From Bacteroidota bacterium (GTDB taxonomy: Bacteria > Bacteroidota > Bacteroidia > Flavobacteriales > Weeksellaceae), in the NCBI GenBank assembly GCA_023461035.1, contig JAEWOD010000004.1, positions 62,001 through 126,000 of the forward strand: a stretch of 64,000 nt of DNA, written 5' to 3'. Shown here piece by piece: positions 1 to 8,925 of the stretch. A model generated the notes under the pieces. That model made no database searches, had not been told where the DNA came from, and saw only the letters and a list, made by a program, of their open reading frames with translations. The number at the start of each line of letters is the position of its first letter. Position 1 is the stretch's first letter. The position numbers were made by a program, and so were the translations under genes.

Positions 1-816
1 CAAAGGCATAGATTTTTTAGGATTCTTAGTTTCCTGTGCGGCTGTACTTACCGCATCAAAACCTATATAAGCAAAGAATACGACGGCTGCGGCCCTTATG
101 ATTCCGGAAAATCCGAATTCTCCAAATTTACCGGTATTTTCAGGAATAAAAGGAACGTGGTTTTCAGGGCGTATGTATTGAAATCCTACTGCTATGAAAA
201 TCAGGACAATTGCAACTTTCATAATCACAATAATCGTATTGACAAAAGATGATTCCTGTGTTCCTCGGATCAGAACCAGAGACATAACCGTTACGATAAA
301 TACCGCCGGAAGATTCATCATCCCCGTAACAACATCCCCGTTTGCCAAAGTCATCGAATCAAATGGTGTCATCAGTAATTCCGGTGGAAAGGTAACTCCT
401 ACAGATTTAAGGAATTTATCCAGATAACCTGACCAGCTCGATGCTACCGTTGCGGCTCCCACCGCATATTCCAGCACCAAATCCCAGCCTATAATCCAGG
501 CGACAAATTCGCCCATCGTAGCATACGAGTAGGTATAAGCGCTACCCGCAACCGGAATCATGGAAGCAAATTCGGCATAACATAATCCGGCCAAAGCACA
601 GCCCAAAGCGGCAATAACAAAAGAGATGACGATGGATGGCCCGGCATAATCCGCAGCTGCCATACCCGTGATGGAAAACAATCCGGCACCGATGATGGCT
701 CCGATCCCCAACGAAATTAACCCCCAAGTTCCCAATGTCTTCTTGAGGGTATGCTCACCGCTTTCATTGGCTTCTACAATCAAGCTTGAAATCGGTTTTC
801 TCGAAAATATACTCAT
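1..816 (-). CDS. APC-family amino acid permease (3' part outside window)
   Basis: An inner-membrane amino acid/cation symporter of the APC superfamily is predicted. Reading the complement from ATG at 816 gives 272 open codons running off the left edge, so only the N-terminal half to two thirds is present. The start is MSIFSRKPIS, followed by the first helix motif GIGAIIGAGLF, which in this family forms the unwound substrate-binding part of TM1. Further hydrophobic helices follow (for example LVLEYAVGAATVASSWSGYL), and the sequence FFAYIGFDAVSTAAQETKNP is the conserved TM6/loop of YfnA/CAT-like permeases. Substrate cannot be told. Divergent from the lipoprotein gene at 1076. Confidence 0.92.
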   Translation of the reverse strand, partial: MSIFSRKPISSLIVEANESGEHTLKKTLGTWGLISLGIGAIIGAGLFSITGMAAADYAGPSIVISFVIAALGCALAGLCYAEFASMIPVAGSAYTYSYATMGEFVAWIIGWDLVLEYAVGAATVASSWSGYLDKFLKSVGVTFPPELLMTPFDSMTLANGDVVTGMMNLPAVFIVTVMSLVLIRGTQESSFVNTIIVIMKVAIVLIFIAVGFQYIRPENHVPFIPENTGKFGEFGFSGIIRAAAVVFFAYIGFDAVSTAAQETKNPKKSMPL

Positions 817-1075
817 GTGTTTGTGTTTTCTAATTTGTTAACAAGATTAACAAATGTAATAATTTCTTTAAATTCTCTTTGGGAAATTCCATTTTCGGTT
901 ATAATTTTAACCAAATTCTTCTAAAAATTCAGGGCATTTAGTCCGCTATTTTCTTCAAAATATGATTTTATAACTATCTTGCCGAAGTTTTTAGACAACT
1001 TGGATTGTTAATTGAAATTTGAATTGTTTGAAAGCAAATGGTTAGAGTAAATTCATACAAAACAAATTAACATAG

Positions 1076-2131
1076 ATGAAAAAATCATTGATTATCCTTT
1101 CGGTTTTTATAGGAATGACTGCTTGTAAAAAAGAAGGAGAAAGCGTAACGGGAACAAATGAAAACGGTGAAAAGTTAGTTGTAAATGAAGCAGGAGATAC
1201 GATTGTTTCAGGAGAAGCAAATACTCAAAATATAAATCCGTATGATGCTGCACTGGTAAAAAATGAAGACGAAACCTATTCGTTCCAATACAATTTGAAA
1301 AAAGGCGAAACCTATCCTTTCCTGTTAAAAACCAAACAAGACCAGTCCATGTCGGCTGCCGGTCAGTCCATGAGCATGACTGCTGAAAGAACCGTAGAGT
1401 TTGATTATTTCGTAGAAGATGTGGTGAATAATGTCTTTAAACTGAAAGCAACATTCAAAGGTTTTAGCGAACGCTTCAAATCACCAAACGGACAAATCAT
1501 GTCTTATGATACCCAATCGGCTAAACCTTCTGATGCAGATGTTGCAAAAAGTTGGACGATTTACAAATCCATCATCGGTCAAAGTTTCCAAATGGAAGTT
1601 GACAATAAAGGAAAAGTGATATCAGTAAAAGGTTTAAATACAGTAGTTTCCAATTCTTTGTCTAAACTAAAAACCGAATTCAATGCGGAAGAACAAAAAA
1701 TGATTCAAGATTTGTTAAATGCTTCACTGAACAACGAAGCCATCAAATCCCAATTTGAAGAAACACTAAACATTTTCCCGGTAAAAAACATCAAAATAGG
1801 TGAGCAATGGGCGGATTCACAAAACATAAGCGAAGGCCCGGTCAAAGGAACCAATAAGGTGACGAGAACTTTTAAAGAACTAAAAGACGGAAAAGCGAAA
1901 ATTACGGTAAACGGTATTCAGGATGTGAAAGGATCAGAAACCCAACAGGGAATAACGATGAATATGACCAGCAAAGCTACTCTGGACGGATACATAGATA
2001 TAGACATTGAAACAGGTTGGATAAAAAAGGTTAGCATCACAAAAAAAGAAAGCATCAACACCGTTTACCAACAAGGTGATCAAAAAGAAACCGAATCCGG
2101 AACTTCAACAACCCTAACAACCGTTAACTAA
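1076..2131 (+). CDS. Lipoprotein of unknown function
   Basis: The 351-residue product begins with a lipoprotein signal peptide whose lipobox is IGMTAC (Cys17), so it is probably anchored in the outer or inner membrane facing the periplasm. The mature part is rich in charged residues and beta-prone, and resembles the Bacteroidota lipoproteins described as DUF6263 (from memory, not verified). No catalytic motif is visible. A weak promoter (TTTG at 1027-1030, TAAATTCA at 1048-1055) precedes it. It is followed after 2 bp by the small membrane gene at 2134 and then the YfhO-like gene, so the three are probably co-transcribed. Confidence 0.8.
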   Translation: MKKSLIILSVFIGMTACKKEGESVTGTNENGEKLVVNEAGDTIVSGEANTQNINPYDAALVKNEDETYSFQYNLKKGETYPFLLKTKQDQSMSAAGQSMSMTAERTVEFDYFVEDVVNNVFKLKATFKGFSERFKSPNGQIMSYDTQSAKPSDADVAKSWTIYKSIIGQSFQMEVDNKGKVISVKGLNTVVSNSLSKLKTEFNAEEQKMIQDLLNASLNNEAIKSQFEETLNIFPVKNIKIGEQWADSQNISEGPVKGTNKVTRTFKELKDGKAKITVNGIQDVKGSETQQGITMNMTSKATLDGYIDIDIETGWIKKVSITKKESINTVYQQGDQKETESGTSTTLTTVN

Positions 2132-2133
2132 TT

Positions 2134-2370
2134 ATGTCACTACTCAAATTTATATTGTATTCACTAATTGCCTATCTGGTGATTCGTTTTGTGATTCGTA
2201 TATTTTTCCCTCCCCAAACAAACCGGTCTCAGCAAACAACAAATAACCAATCCGGTTCTAACCGAACCCGGCAAGGTTCGGAAAGTTTGGAAAAACCCAA
2301 ATTTACAATTGAAGCCGAATCGGTAGATTATGAAATAATTGAAGAACCGAAAAAGAAAAATGAAGAATAA
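2134..2370 (+). CDS. Small single-pass membrane protein (DUF4834-like)
   Basis: The 78-residue protein has one N-terminal membrane segment (residues about 4-26, LLKFILYSLIAYLVIRFVIR), then a polar, Asn/Gln-rich tail and an acidic/basic C-terminus ending EEPKKKNEE. Size and layout fit the Bacteroidota DUF4834 family, of unknown role. Its stop overlaps the start of the next gene (ATGAAGAATAA), which suggests translational coupling. Confidence 0.75.
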   Translation: MSLLKFILYSLIAYLVIRFVIRIFFPPQTNRSQQTTNNQSGSNRTRQGSESLEKPKFTIEAESVDYEIIEEPKKKNEE

Positions 2371-4987
2371 AAATATAATTTTCAGTGCAGTCGCCATATT
2401 TGTTTTTGCAATTCTGGCGATTATTTATTGTGCGCCGGTACTTTCAGGCAATTCAATCATTCAGCCCGATATCGTGAATTACAAAGGAAGTGCTGAAGAA
2501 ATGAAGTCCTTTGAACAGAAAACGGGTGAAAATATCTATTGGTCCAATGCCATGTTTGGCGGTATGCCCACTTATCAAACCGGAGCGCAATATGACAATG
2601 ATTTAATCAAAGGAATCGACCATCTAATCCGATTTTTACCTCGTCCTGCCGATTATATTTTTCTTTTGTTCGCAGGATTTTTCATTCTGGGAATGGTCGT
2701 TTTCCGAAACTGGAAATATGCGCTTGTTGGTTCCGTATTTTTTGCTTTGGGGGCTTATTTTTACATCATCATTGGTGCCGGACATAACGCAAAAGTTCAT
2801 GCAATAGCCTATTTTGCCCCATTGGTTGCCGGAATTATTTTATTGTACCAACGAAAATATATTTTAGGATTTATTCTTACGGCTCTCTTTATGGGCTTGG
2901 AACTTTCAGCTAATCATCCGCAGATGACCTTTTATCTGTTTTTGGTAATGTTGGTTTATTTTGTAATTGAATTAATTAATGCGTTTAAAATCAAAGAGAT
3001 AAAACCTTTTACGATTTCCACAGGATTGCTTGTCGTAGCTTGTTTAATCGGTGTGGGTTTAAATACTACAAGGCTTTTAACCACTTATGAGTACAGCAAA
3101 GAAACCATCAGAGGAAAATCCAACCTGACCATTCTTCAGGATAAACAGGAAGGGTTGGATCATGATTATATAACGCATTGGAGTTATGGAAAATTGGAAA
3201 CTTTCAATCTTTTCATTCCCGATTTTATGGGTGGTGGAAGCCAGCCAAAAGAGGAAAATCTAAAGAATTACATAGCTGAAATGCAAAAACAGCAATATGT
3301 TTTAGACTTGAATGACCAATTCAACGCACAAGCATTTGATTATCTGGCAAGTTCCCCTGTTTCGACTTATTGGGGCGACCAACCGGGAACTTCTGGGCCT
3401 GCCTATCAGGGCGCAGTTGTGGTTTTTCTTTTCTTTTTGGGATTATTTTTAGTTCGAAATAATTGGTCTCGATACAAATGGTGGTTGCTCGCCGCAACCG
3501 TTTTAAGCATCGTTTTGGCTTGGGGGAAAAATTTTGCCGGACTAACCAATTTTATGATTGATTATTTTCCGTTCTATGACAAATTCCGAGCGGTTTCTTC
3601 TATGCTTGTCATGGCTGAATTCACCATGCCTTTATTGGCAGCTCTAACTTTGTATGTTTTTTTCAAAGACGAATCATTGACCGACGAATACAAAAAGAAA
3701 ATCTTACTATATGCCGGAGGAGGAGTTGTTGCTGTTTTGATTTTGTTTTATGTGGCAGGCGGAAGTTTGTTTAGTTTTTCAAACGAATATGACATCCAAT
3801 CCAAACAACAATATCTGAGTTTGGTAAAAGAATACAATCAAGCCGCTTACGGGACTTGGGACACCGTGCTCAATAATTTGGATAAAGCATTGCATCAAGA
3901 CCGAATCGATATGTTCAAAGCCGATACTTTGCGCACTTTGTTATTTGTTTTATTGACTTTGGGATTACTTTATTTGTACCAATTAAAAAAGATAAAAAAT
4001 AGTTTGGTCGTTGTTTTGGGGATTGCAGCATTGGCTTTGATAGATGGTTGGCAAATAGACAAACGTTATTTGAACGATGAAAATTTTGTCGATAAAATGT
4101 TTGTGGAGAATCCTTTTCCGACTCAACCTTCCACAAAATTAATGGATGGTTCAAGGGAAAATTATCATTTAGCAGGAATAGCCCAAAAAGTTCCGCTCAA
4201 TAAATCTTTGGACAGTTTACGAAAAGCCGATAAAACGCAATATCGTGTATTTGATAACATCTTCAGTACTTTTAACGATGCCACGACATCCTATTTTGTG
4301 AATTCAATCGGAGGCTACCATGGAGCGAAACTGCATAATTATCAGGATGTAATTGATTTGTATTTTTCGGGTTCGGAAAAGACGCAGAAATTGGGGATTT
4401 CGCAAGCGCATACCCAGAAAATTCTGAATTTACTCAACACGAAATACATCGTTCATGGAAATCCTCAAAGTCCATTGGTTCAGATAAATAATGATGCGAA
4501 TGGAAATGCATGGCTGGTTTCAGATGTGAAATGGGTGCAAAATGAAGACGAAGAGATTTTGGCATTGAAAGATGTGGATTTGAATAGAACAGTTGTTTTG
4601 GAAACGAATTTGAAAAACCAAATCGGAAAAGCATTTGTACCGGAAACAGGTTCTACCATTGAGTTAGCGAATTATCAACCTAATAAATTAACTTATAAAA
4701 CGAATATAGTTTCGCCTAAAATTGCTGTTTTCTCTGAGATTTATTATCCGCATGGCTGGACGATAAAAGTGGATGGAAAAGAGCGTCCGATTTTAAAAGC
4801 AAACTATTTTTTACGTGCAGTCCAATTGGAAGCCGGAGACAAAGAAATCGTGATGGAATTCAATCCACAATCGGTGAAAACAGGAAATACCGTAACGCTT
4901 GCGTTCAATGTGATTTTTATTTTACTGGTTTTGGGCGGAGGATTTTTTTGGTGGAAAAATAGAGGAAAGGAAAGCTCCACATTGTGA
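2360..4987 (+). CDS. YfhO-like polytopic membrane protein
   Basis: A large integral membrane protein (875 residues from ATG at 2360) resembling the YfhO family, which in other bacteria is linked to glycosylation of teichoic acids or lipid carriers. The N-terminal motif with SGNSIIQPD and the following YWSNAMFGGMPTYQ are typical of Bacteroidota members. About a dozen hydrophobic helices fill residues 5-540; a long extracytoplasmic domain (about 550-840) and a last TM helix before the Lys-rich end follow. An upstream in-frame TTG at 2339 exists, but ATG 2360 gives a clean membrane N-terminus and an 11-bp overlap with the preceding gene. The glycosyltransferase gene at 5083 supports a role in surface glycans. 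Confidence 0.85.
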   Translation: MKNKNIIFSAVAIFVFAILAIIYCAPVLSGNSIIQPDIVNYKGSAEEMKSFEQKTGENIYWSNAMFGGMPTYQTGAQYDNDLIKGIDHLIRFLPRPADYIFLLFAGFFILGMVVFRNWKYALVGSVFFALGAYFYIIIGAGHNAKVHAIAYFAPLVAGIILLYQRKYILGFILTALFMGLELSANHPQMTFYLFLVMLVYFVIELINAFKIKEIKPFTISTGLLVVACLIGVGLNTTRLLTTYEYSKETIRGKSNLTILQDKQEGLDHDYITHWSYGKLETFNLFIPDFMGGGSQPKEENLKNYIAEMQKQQYVLDLNDQFNAQAFDYLASSPVSTYWGDQPGTSGPAYQGAVVVFLFFLGLFLVRNNWSRYKWWLLAATVLSIVLAWGKNFAGLTNFMIDYFPFYDKFRAVSSMLVMAEFTMPLLAALTLYVFFKDESLTDEYKKKILLYAGGGVVAVLILFYVAGGSLFSFSNEYDIQSKQQYLSLVKEYNQAAYGTWDTVLNNLDKALHQDRIDMFKADTLRTLLFVLLTLGLLYLYQLKKIKNSLVVVLGIAALALIDGWQIDKRYLNDENFVDKMFVENPFPTQPSTKLMDGSRENYHLAGIAQKVPLNKSLDSLRKADKTQYRVFDNIFSTFNDATTSYFVNSIGGYHGAKLHNYQDVIDLYFSGSEKTQKLGISQAHTQKILNLLNTKYIVHGNPQSPLVQINNDANGNAWLVSDVKWVQNEDEEILALKDVDLNRTVVLETNLKNQIGKAFVPETGSTIELANYQPNKLTYKTNIVSPKIAVFSEIYYPHGWTIKVDGKERPILKANYFLRAVQLEAGDKEIVMEFNPQSVKTGNTVTLAFNVIFILLVLGGGFFWWKNRGKESSTL

Positions 4988-5082
4988 CCTTTGTGTTAAT
5001 TCTTTGTGAACCTTGTGGTTTCAATTAACCACTAAGCGCACAATCCTCTGCGGCGGACACTAAGTACACAAAAAATATAGCA
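4988..5082. repeat. Intergenic interspersed-type repeat with hairpin
   Basis: This short gap carries CTTTGTG/CCTTGTGG units and a hairpin GTGGTT-tcaatt-AACCAC followed by ACTAAGCGCAC and ACTAAGTACAC. Such CTTTGTG / CCACTAAG strings look like the short dispersed repeats found between genes in several flavobacterial genomes; only one copy is in this window, so the repeat status is inference. Confidence 0.35.
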
Positions 5083-6378
5083 ATGACTCAAAAAAAAGTT
5101 TTAATCATCACTTATTATTGGCCACCTGCGGGCGGGTCGGGCGTACAGCGTTGGTTAAAATTTGCGAAATATCTGCCTGAATTTGGCATAGAACCGGTTA
5201 TTTATACGCCTGAAAATCCATCGTATCCTATTTTAGATGAATCTTTGGTAAAGGATGTTTCCCCTGATTTAAAAATATTCAAAACTAAAATCTGGGAACC
5301 CTATCAAATCGCCGAAAAGTTCAATCCAAAATCTAAAGAATACAAAGCCGGACATTTTGAAAAGTCTGAGAAACAATCTTTTTTGACCAAACTTTCAGTT
5401 TTTGTACGAGGCAATTTTTTTATTCCTGATGCTCGCCAATATTGGGTGGAACCTTCGGTTCGGTTTCTACGAAATTATTTGAAAGAAAATGAAATAGATA
5501 CCGTTATTACCACCGGGCCACCGCATAGTATGCACTTGATTGGGTACAAATTAAAAGAACTCAATCTCAATTTAAATTGGTTGGCTGACTTTCGCGATCC
5601 CTGGACACAAATCAGTTATCATTCGGAGCTCAAATTAACAAAATGGGCGCAAAAAATGCATCTCATTCAGGAAAACAAAGTTTTAACTACTGCGGATATT
5701 GTTGTTGCCACGAGTTTTACTGATGCGGAAAATTATCGAAAACTTGGAGCAAATAGGGTAGAAGTAATCACAAACGGTTTTGAAGAATCAGAATTTTCTG
5801 ATTTGTTTAAAGTTCAAAGTTTAAAGTTTAAAGTTGTTTATAGTGGCGGACTTGAAATCGCGAGAAATCCGGTTGTGGTTTGGGAAGCGTTGAATGAAAT
5901 GGTTCAGGAAAATGAAGCATTTAAAACCGATTTTGAATTGGAATTTATTGGAAATTTAAGTCCGGAAGTCGAAAATTCCATTCGAAAAAATAATTTGAGT
6001 GATTATTTAATTAAAAAAGGATATGTTTCTCATAAAGAATCAATTGAAGGAATTAAAAATTCTGATTTATTATTGCTGACAAATTTTCCTGATGAAAAAT
6101 CCAAAGGAATCATTCCGGGAAAATTATTTGAATACTTGGCGACCGGAAATCCGGTTTTGGCAATCGGGCCGGAGGAAGGAGATGTTGCCCGGATTTTGGA
6201 AGAAACCCAAGCCGGAAATTATTATACACATTCACAGAAAGAAGAAGTGAAATCCTATATTTCTGAAATCTATCAAAAATGGAAATCGGGCGATGAAACT
6301 CAGCACCCGATTTCAGAATTTATGCGGTTTTCGAGAAGGTCTTTGACCGAAAAACTGGCTAAATTGATTAAGTTATAA
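5083..6378 (+). CDS. Glycosyltransferase, GT4-like (GT-B fold)
   Basis: The 431-residue protein begins MTQKKVLIITYYWPPAGGSG, the glycine-rich N-terminal loop of GT-B glycosyltransferases, followed by the VQRWLKFAKYL helix. The C-terminal half holds VYSGGLEIARNP, GYVSHKESIEGIKNSDLLLL and PGKLFEYLATGNPVLAIGPEEGDV, the nucleotide-sugar binding region with the conserved Glu of family 4. It probably transfers a sugar to a lipid-linked or surface glycan at the cytoplasmic membrane. Four tandem heptamers AAAGTTN at 5809-5836 encode the odd stretch FKVQSLKFKV in the linker between domains. It ends 6 bp inside the convergent OmpA-like gene. Confidence 0.9.
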   Translation: MTQKKVLIITYYWPPAGGSGVQRWLKFAKYLPEFGIEPVIYTPENPSYPILDESLVKDVSPDLKIFKTKIWEPYQIAEKFNPKSKEYKAGHFEKSEKQSFLTKLSVFVRGNFFIPDARQYWVEPSVRFLRNYLKENEIDTVITTGPPHSMHLIGYKLKELNLNLNWLADFRDPWTQISYHSELKLTKWAQKMHLIQENKVLTTADIVVATSFTDAENYRKLGANRVEVITNGFEESEFSDLFKVQSLKFKVVYSGGLEIARNPVVVWEALNEMVQENEAFKTDFELEFIGNLSPEVENSIRKNNLSDYLIKKGYVSHKESIEGIKNSDLLLLTNFPDEKSKGIIPGKLFEYLATGNPVLAIGPEEGDVARILEETQAGNYYTHSQKEEVKSYISEIYQKWKSGDETQHPISEFMRFSRRSLTEKLAKLIKL

Positions 6379-7674
6379 TTTCTTGAATTCTACTCTGCGG
6401 TTTTGTTTTTTACCATCGGCCGAACTGTTGGAAGCCACAGGGTTGGATTCGCCTTTTCCGGAGGTAATCAATCTTGAAGAACTGATTCCAAATTTGGTTT
6501 CCAGATAGGTTTTCACGCTTTTTGCACGCTCTTCGCTCAGTTTTTGATTGGCAGCCTCATCACCGTCGCTGTCTGTGTGTCCGATGATGAGTACATTCAC
6601 AGAAGAATTATCTTTCAGTGCAGCGCCCAACTCATCCAAAACGGTTTGACTTCCGGCTTTCAGATTGGACTTTCCACTGTCAAATAAAATATCGCTGGAA
6701 GAGAATTCTCCCGTTTCGATGAATTTATGACGGGTGTCACCACCTGCTTCCGCCAGCCGTAAATTGGCAATGTAATAATTGTCGTTTTTGCTGTCTCCGT
6801 CTATATAAAACACAATGCTGTTATAGGTTACATCCTGAAACGCTTGTGGGAGATCCCAAATTTTTTCACCATTAACATAGACACGCAAACGGTTTTTCTG
6901 TCTCCAAATCTGAACTTTTGCCTGATTTGAAGTATTGCTGAAAGCAGATTGTGACATATGGTTTTCTGCAATTTTATTTTTTCCTGAAATGACATTGAAA
7001 TAGGTCTGACCCTTGGATTTGTTTGCTCCTGCATCTTGAGGATGTAATCCAAACATAACGCCTTCATTACCGGTTTTAAATTGTCCCCAGTTGGCGTATT
7101 CGTTTTTGTTGGCAGCTTGGGTAAATACCATATTTAAAAAGGTGGAATAATACGAAAAATCATCACTTGAGTACAAATCGAATTCGAAAGTGAAATTTTC
7201 AGGCAATCGTTTTACATGCATCGGAGCAAAAGTTCCTTTTGAAGAAAGTTTCAGCCAGCGTGTGTCGTCTCCCGAAAAAGTAACCACTTCACCGCTGCTG
7301 TTGGTGTACCAATTGACAGGGAAATCACCTATGGCGTCTTGTTTGAAGTCCTCGGTTGCGATGATTTTATTTCCGGGAACGAAATCTTTTGCGGTTTGGA
7401 CAGATCCTTTTCCTTTGCTTTTTCCACCGCTGTCGGAATCTCCGGAATCGGAAGACTCCGTTTTTGATTTTTTTCCTTTTTTCTTTTTGTCCTTTTTGCC
7501 ACCCAGAACTTCGTCCATGGCTTCATCTGTTTTTTCGGATGCTTCTTTTTCTACACGTCTTTCGACCGTTCTTTCGGCAGCATCGACTGCTTTGTCGGCC
7601 AGTTTCTCAAGGAATTGAGCTTGTGAAAACTGAATTCCTAAAATTGTAATTAAAATGAAGAAGATTGATTTCAT
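6373..7674 (-). CDS. OmpA-family outer membrane/peptidoglycan-binding protein
   Basis: A secreted 433-residue protein with signal peptide MKSIFFILITILGIQFSQAQ. Residues about 20-90 are highly charged and Lys/Asp/Ser-rich, a likely disordered linker. A beta-rich domain follows (about 100-310, laminin/concanavalin-like by appearance). The C-terminal 110 residues form an OmpA domain: SSDILFDSGKSNL, LIIGHTDSDGDEAANQKLS, RAKSVKTYL and KGESNPVASN...QNRRVEFKKL, which binds diaminopimelate peptidoglycan. It probably tethers the envelope. Upstream gap to the LRR gene on the same strand is only 11 bp (7675-7685), so co-transcription with it is possible. Confidence 0.88.
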   Translation of the reverse strand: MKSIFFILITILGIQFSQAQFLEKLADKAVDAAERTVERRVEKEASEKTDEAMDEVLGGKKDKKKKGKKSKTESSDSGDSDSGGKSKGKGSVQTAKDFVPGNKIIATEDFKQDAIGDFPVNWYTNSSGEVVTFSGDDTRWLKLSSKGTFAPMHVKRLPENFTFEFDLYSSDDFSYYSTFLNMVFTQAANKNEYANWGQFKTGNEGVMFGLHPQDAGANKSKGQTYFNVISGKNKIAENHMSQSAFSNTSNQAKVQIWRQKNRLRVYVNGEKIWDLPQAFQDVTYNSIVFYIDGDSKNDNYYIANLRLAEAGGDTRHKFIETGEFSSSDILFDSGKSNLKAGSQTVLDELGAALKDNSSVNVLIIGHTDSDGDEAANQKLSEERAKSVKTYLETKFGISSSRLITSGKGESNPVASNSSADGKKQNRRVEFKKL

Positions 7675-7685
7675 AATTTGAGAAT

Positions 7686-8678
7686 TTATTTAATGAGGAT
7701 TTTTTGTGTAAATACTTTACCGGTCTGGATTTGGATTCTGACGATGTAAGTTCCTTTGGATAGATGGCTCACATTTACTTCTGTGGTATTTTTTCCTTTT
7801 TGTTGGATGATTTTTTGTCCGGAAAGGGAATAGATTTCAATAGAATTGATTCTTTCGGAAGAATTGATATGGAATTGATTTCTAACGGGATTTGGATAGA
7901 TTTCGATTTCAGAAAGAAGTGACTCATCCAAACCTAAAATGCAGTTGTCACTAAATGTAACTCCTTCCTGAACGTCCCATTCCGCAGGAATACTTCCTAC
8001 ATATTCCGGATCTATCTGAATACATTCCAAAAACGTATTTCCATGAACATACATATCCAAAATAGCATTGTTTCCATTTTGGAAATTGATCATTCTCAAA
8101 TTAGGCAAACCCTGTAAGGAGGCAAATTCTAAGTTTGGATTTTGAGAAAAATCAAGCGTTACATGAGGATTTCCCAAAGATGTTATGTGTTTTAGATTTG
8201 GATTATTTGATAAATCTAATTCTCCGATTTGGTTGTACCCGATTTGAAGATTTTCCAAATTTGGATTGTTGGACACGTCCAATTCCGTCAAATTACTGTC
8301 ACTGACGCTGATCGAAGTTAAAGCAGGATTTTGGGAAACGTCCAGACTTTCCAAATGATTCGCCCAAGCAGTAAAACCCAAAAGTTGTGTCAATGTAGTG
8401 AGGTTAACCGATGTCAAATTATTTGTTTGACACTGAAGTTGTTTGATGTTCACAAATGCTTCGACGCCTGTCAAGTCAGAGATATTGGCTTCTGCAACAT
8501 TTAGAGCATAATCCAGAGCTTCGGCTTCTGAAACCTGGATTTCTCCGTCAGAATTGGTATCGATTACGGGATCATGTGCCAAAAGCTTTGCTTTGAAATT
8601 GGCATCGGGGATGTTTACGATTTGGGCAAATCCAAATTGTAAAAACAGTAAAAATAGAGTAGAAGTGATGGTTTTCAT
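7686..8678 (-). CDS. Leucine-rich-repeat protein with T9SS sorting domain
   Basis: The 330-residue protein has a signal peptide (MKTITSTLFLLFLQFGFAQ), then leucine-rich repeats of about 20-22 residues (for example LTELDVSNNPNLENLQIGYN, GELDLSNNPNLKHI) and a C-terminal type A sorting domain (EIYPNPVRNQFHINSSERIN ... GTYIVRIQIQTGKVFTQKIL). It should be exported through the outer membrane by the type IX system and anchored or released at the surface. A CTACAT-type palindrome lies 49-64 bp upstream of the ATG, as in two other genes of this locus. Confidence 0.9.
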   Translation of the reverse strand: MKTITSTLFLLFLQFGFAQIVNIPDANFKAKLLAHDPVIDTNSDGEIQVSEAEALDYALNVAEANISDLTGVEAFVNIKQLQCQTNNLTSVNLTTLTQLLGFTAWANHLESLDVSQNPALTSISVSDSNLTELDVSNNPNLENLQIGYNQIGELDLSNNPNLKHITSLGNPHVTLDFSQNPNLEFASLQGLPNLRMINFQNGNNAILDMYVHGNTFLECIQIDPEYVGSIPAEWDVQEGVTFSDNCILGLDESLLSEIEIYPNPVRNQFHINSSERINSIEIYSLSGQKIIQQKGKNTTEVNVSHLSKGTYIVRIQIQTGKVFTQKILIK

Positions 8679-8726
8679 TTGATTAATTTTTGAAGTAAAA
8701 TTATTTCATTTCGAATCTTGTTTCTA

Positions 8727-8742
8727 CTACATAAATGTGTAG
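8727..8742. promoter_or_regulatory. Palindromic operator CTACAT-AAAT-GTGTAG
   Basis: CTACATAAATGTGTAG is an imperfect 16-bp inverted repeat, 49 bp upstream of the LRR gene start at 8678. Closely matching sites lie upstream of the genes starting at 10026 and 12438. The half-site spacing is that of a dimer of a NarL/LuxR-type regulator, and the candidate regulator is the one encoded at 12438. Confidence 0.6.
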
Positions 8743-8863
8743 GACAAATAACCGATTTCAGGTTTTAAAGTAATTTTTTATAGGTTAATATGAATCGTTT
8801 CGATATAAATCGAACCAAATGAAACCAAATTACCAAAACGGAAATCATATTTTCAAATTCATA

Positions 8864-8894
8864 AAAAACTGACTCAACATTTGAGTCAGTTTTT
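8864..8894 (-). terminator. Intrinsic terminator after the T9SS gene at 8926
   Basis: AACTGACTCAA and TTGAGTCAGTT pair perfectly around a short loop, with A-run on one side and T-run on the other, so the hairpin can end transcription in both directions. It lies 32 bp past the stop of the minus-strand gene 8926-10026. Confidence 0.75.
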
Positions 8895-8925
8895 AAATTG
8901 CGCATTAATTGCAAAGACAACGCAA

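Noticed and set aside
7190..7649. Plus-strand ORFs over the OmpA-like gene
   Set aside because: They are shadows of the Lys/Asp/Ser-rich linker on the other strand.
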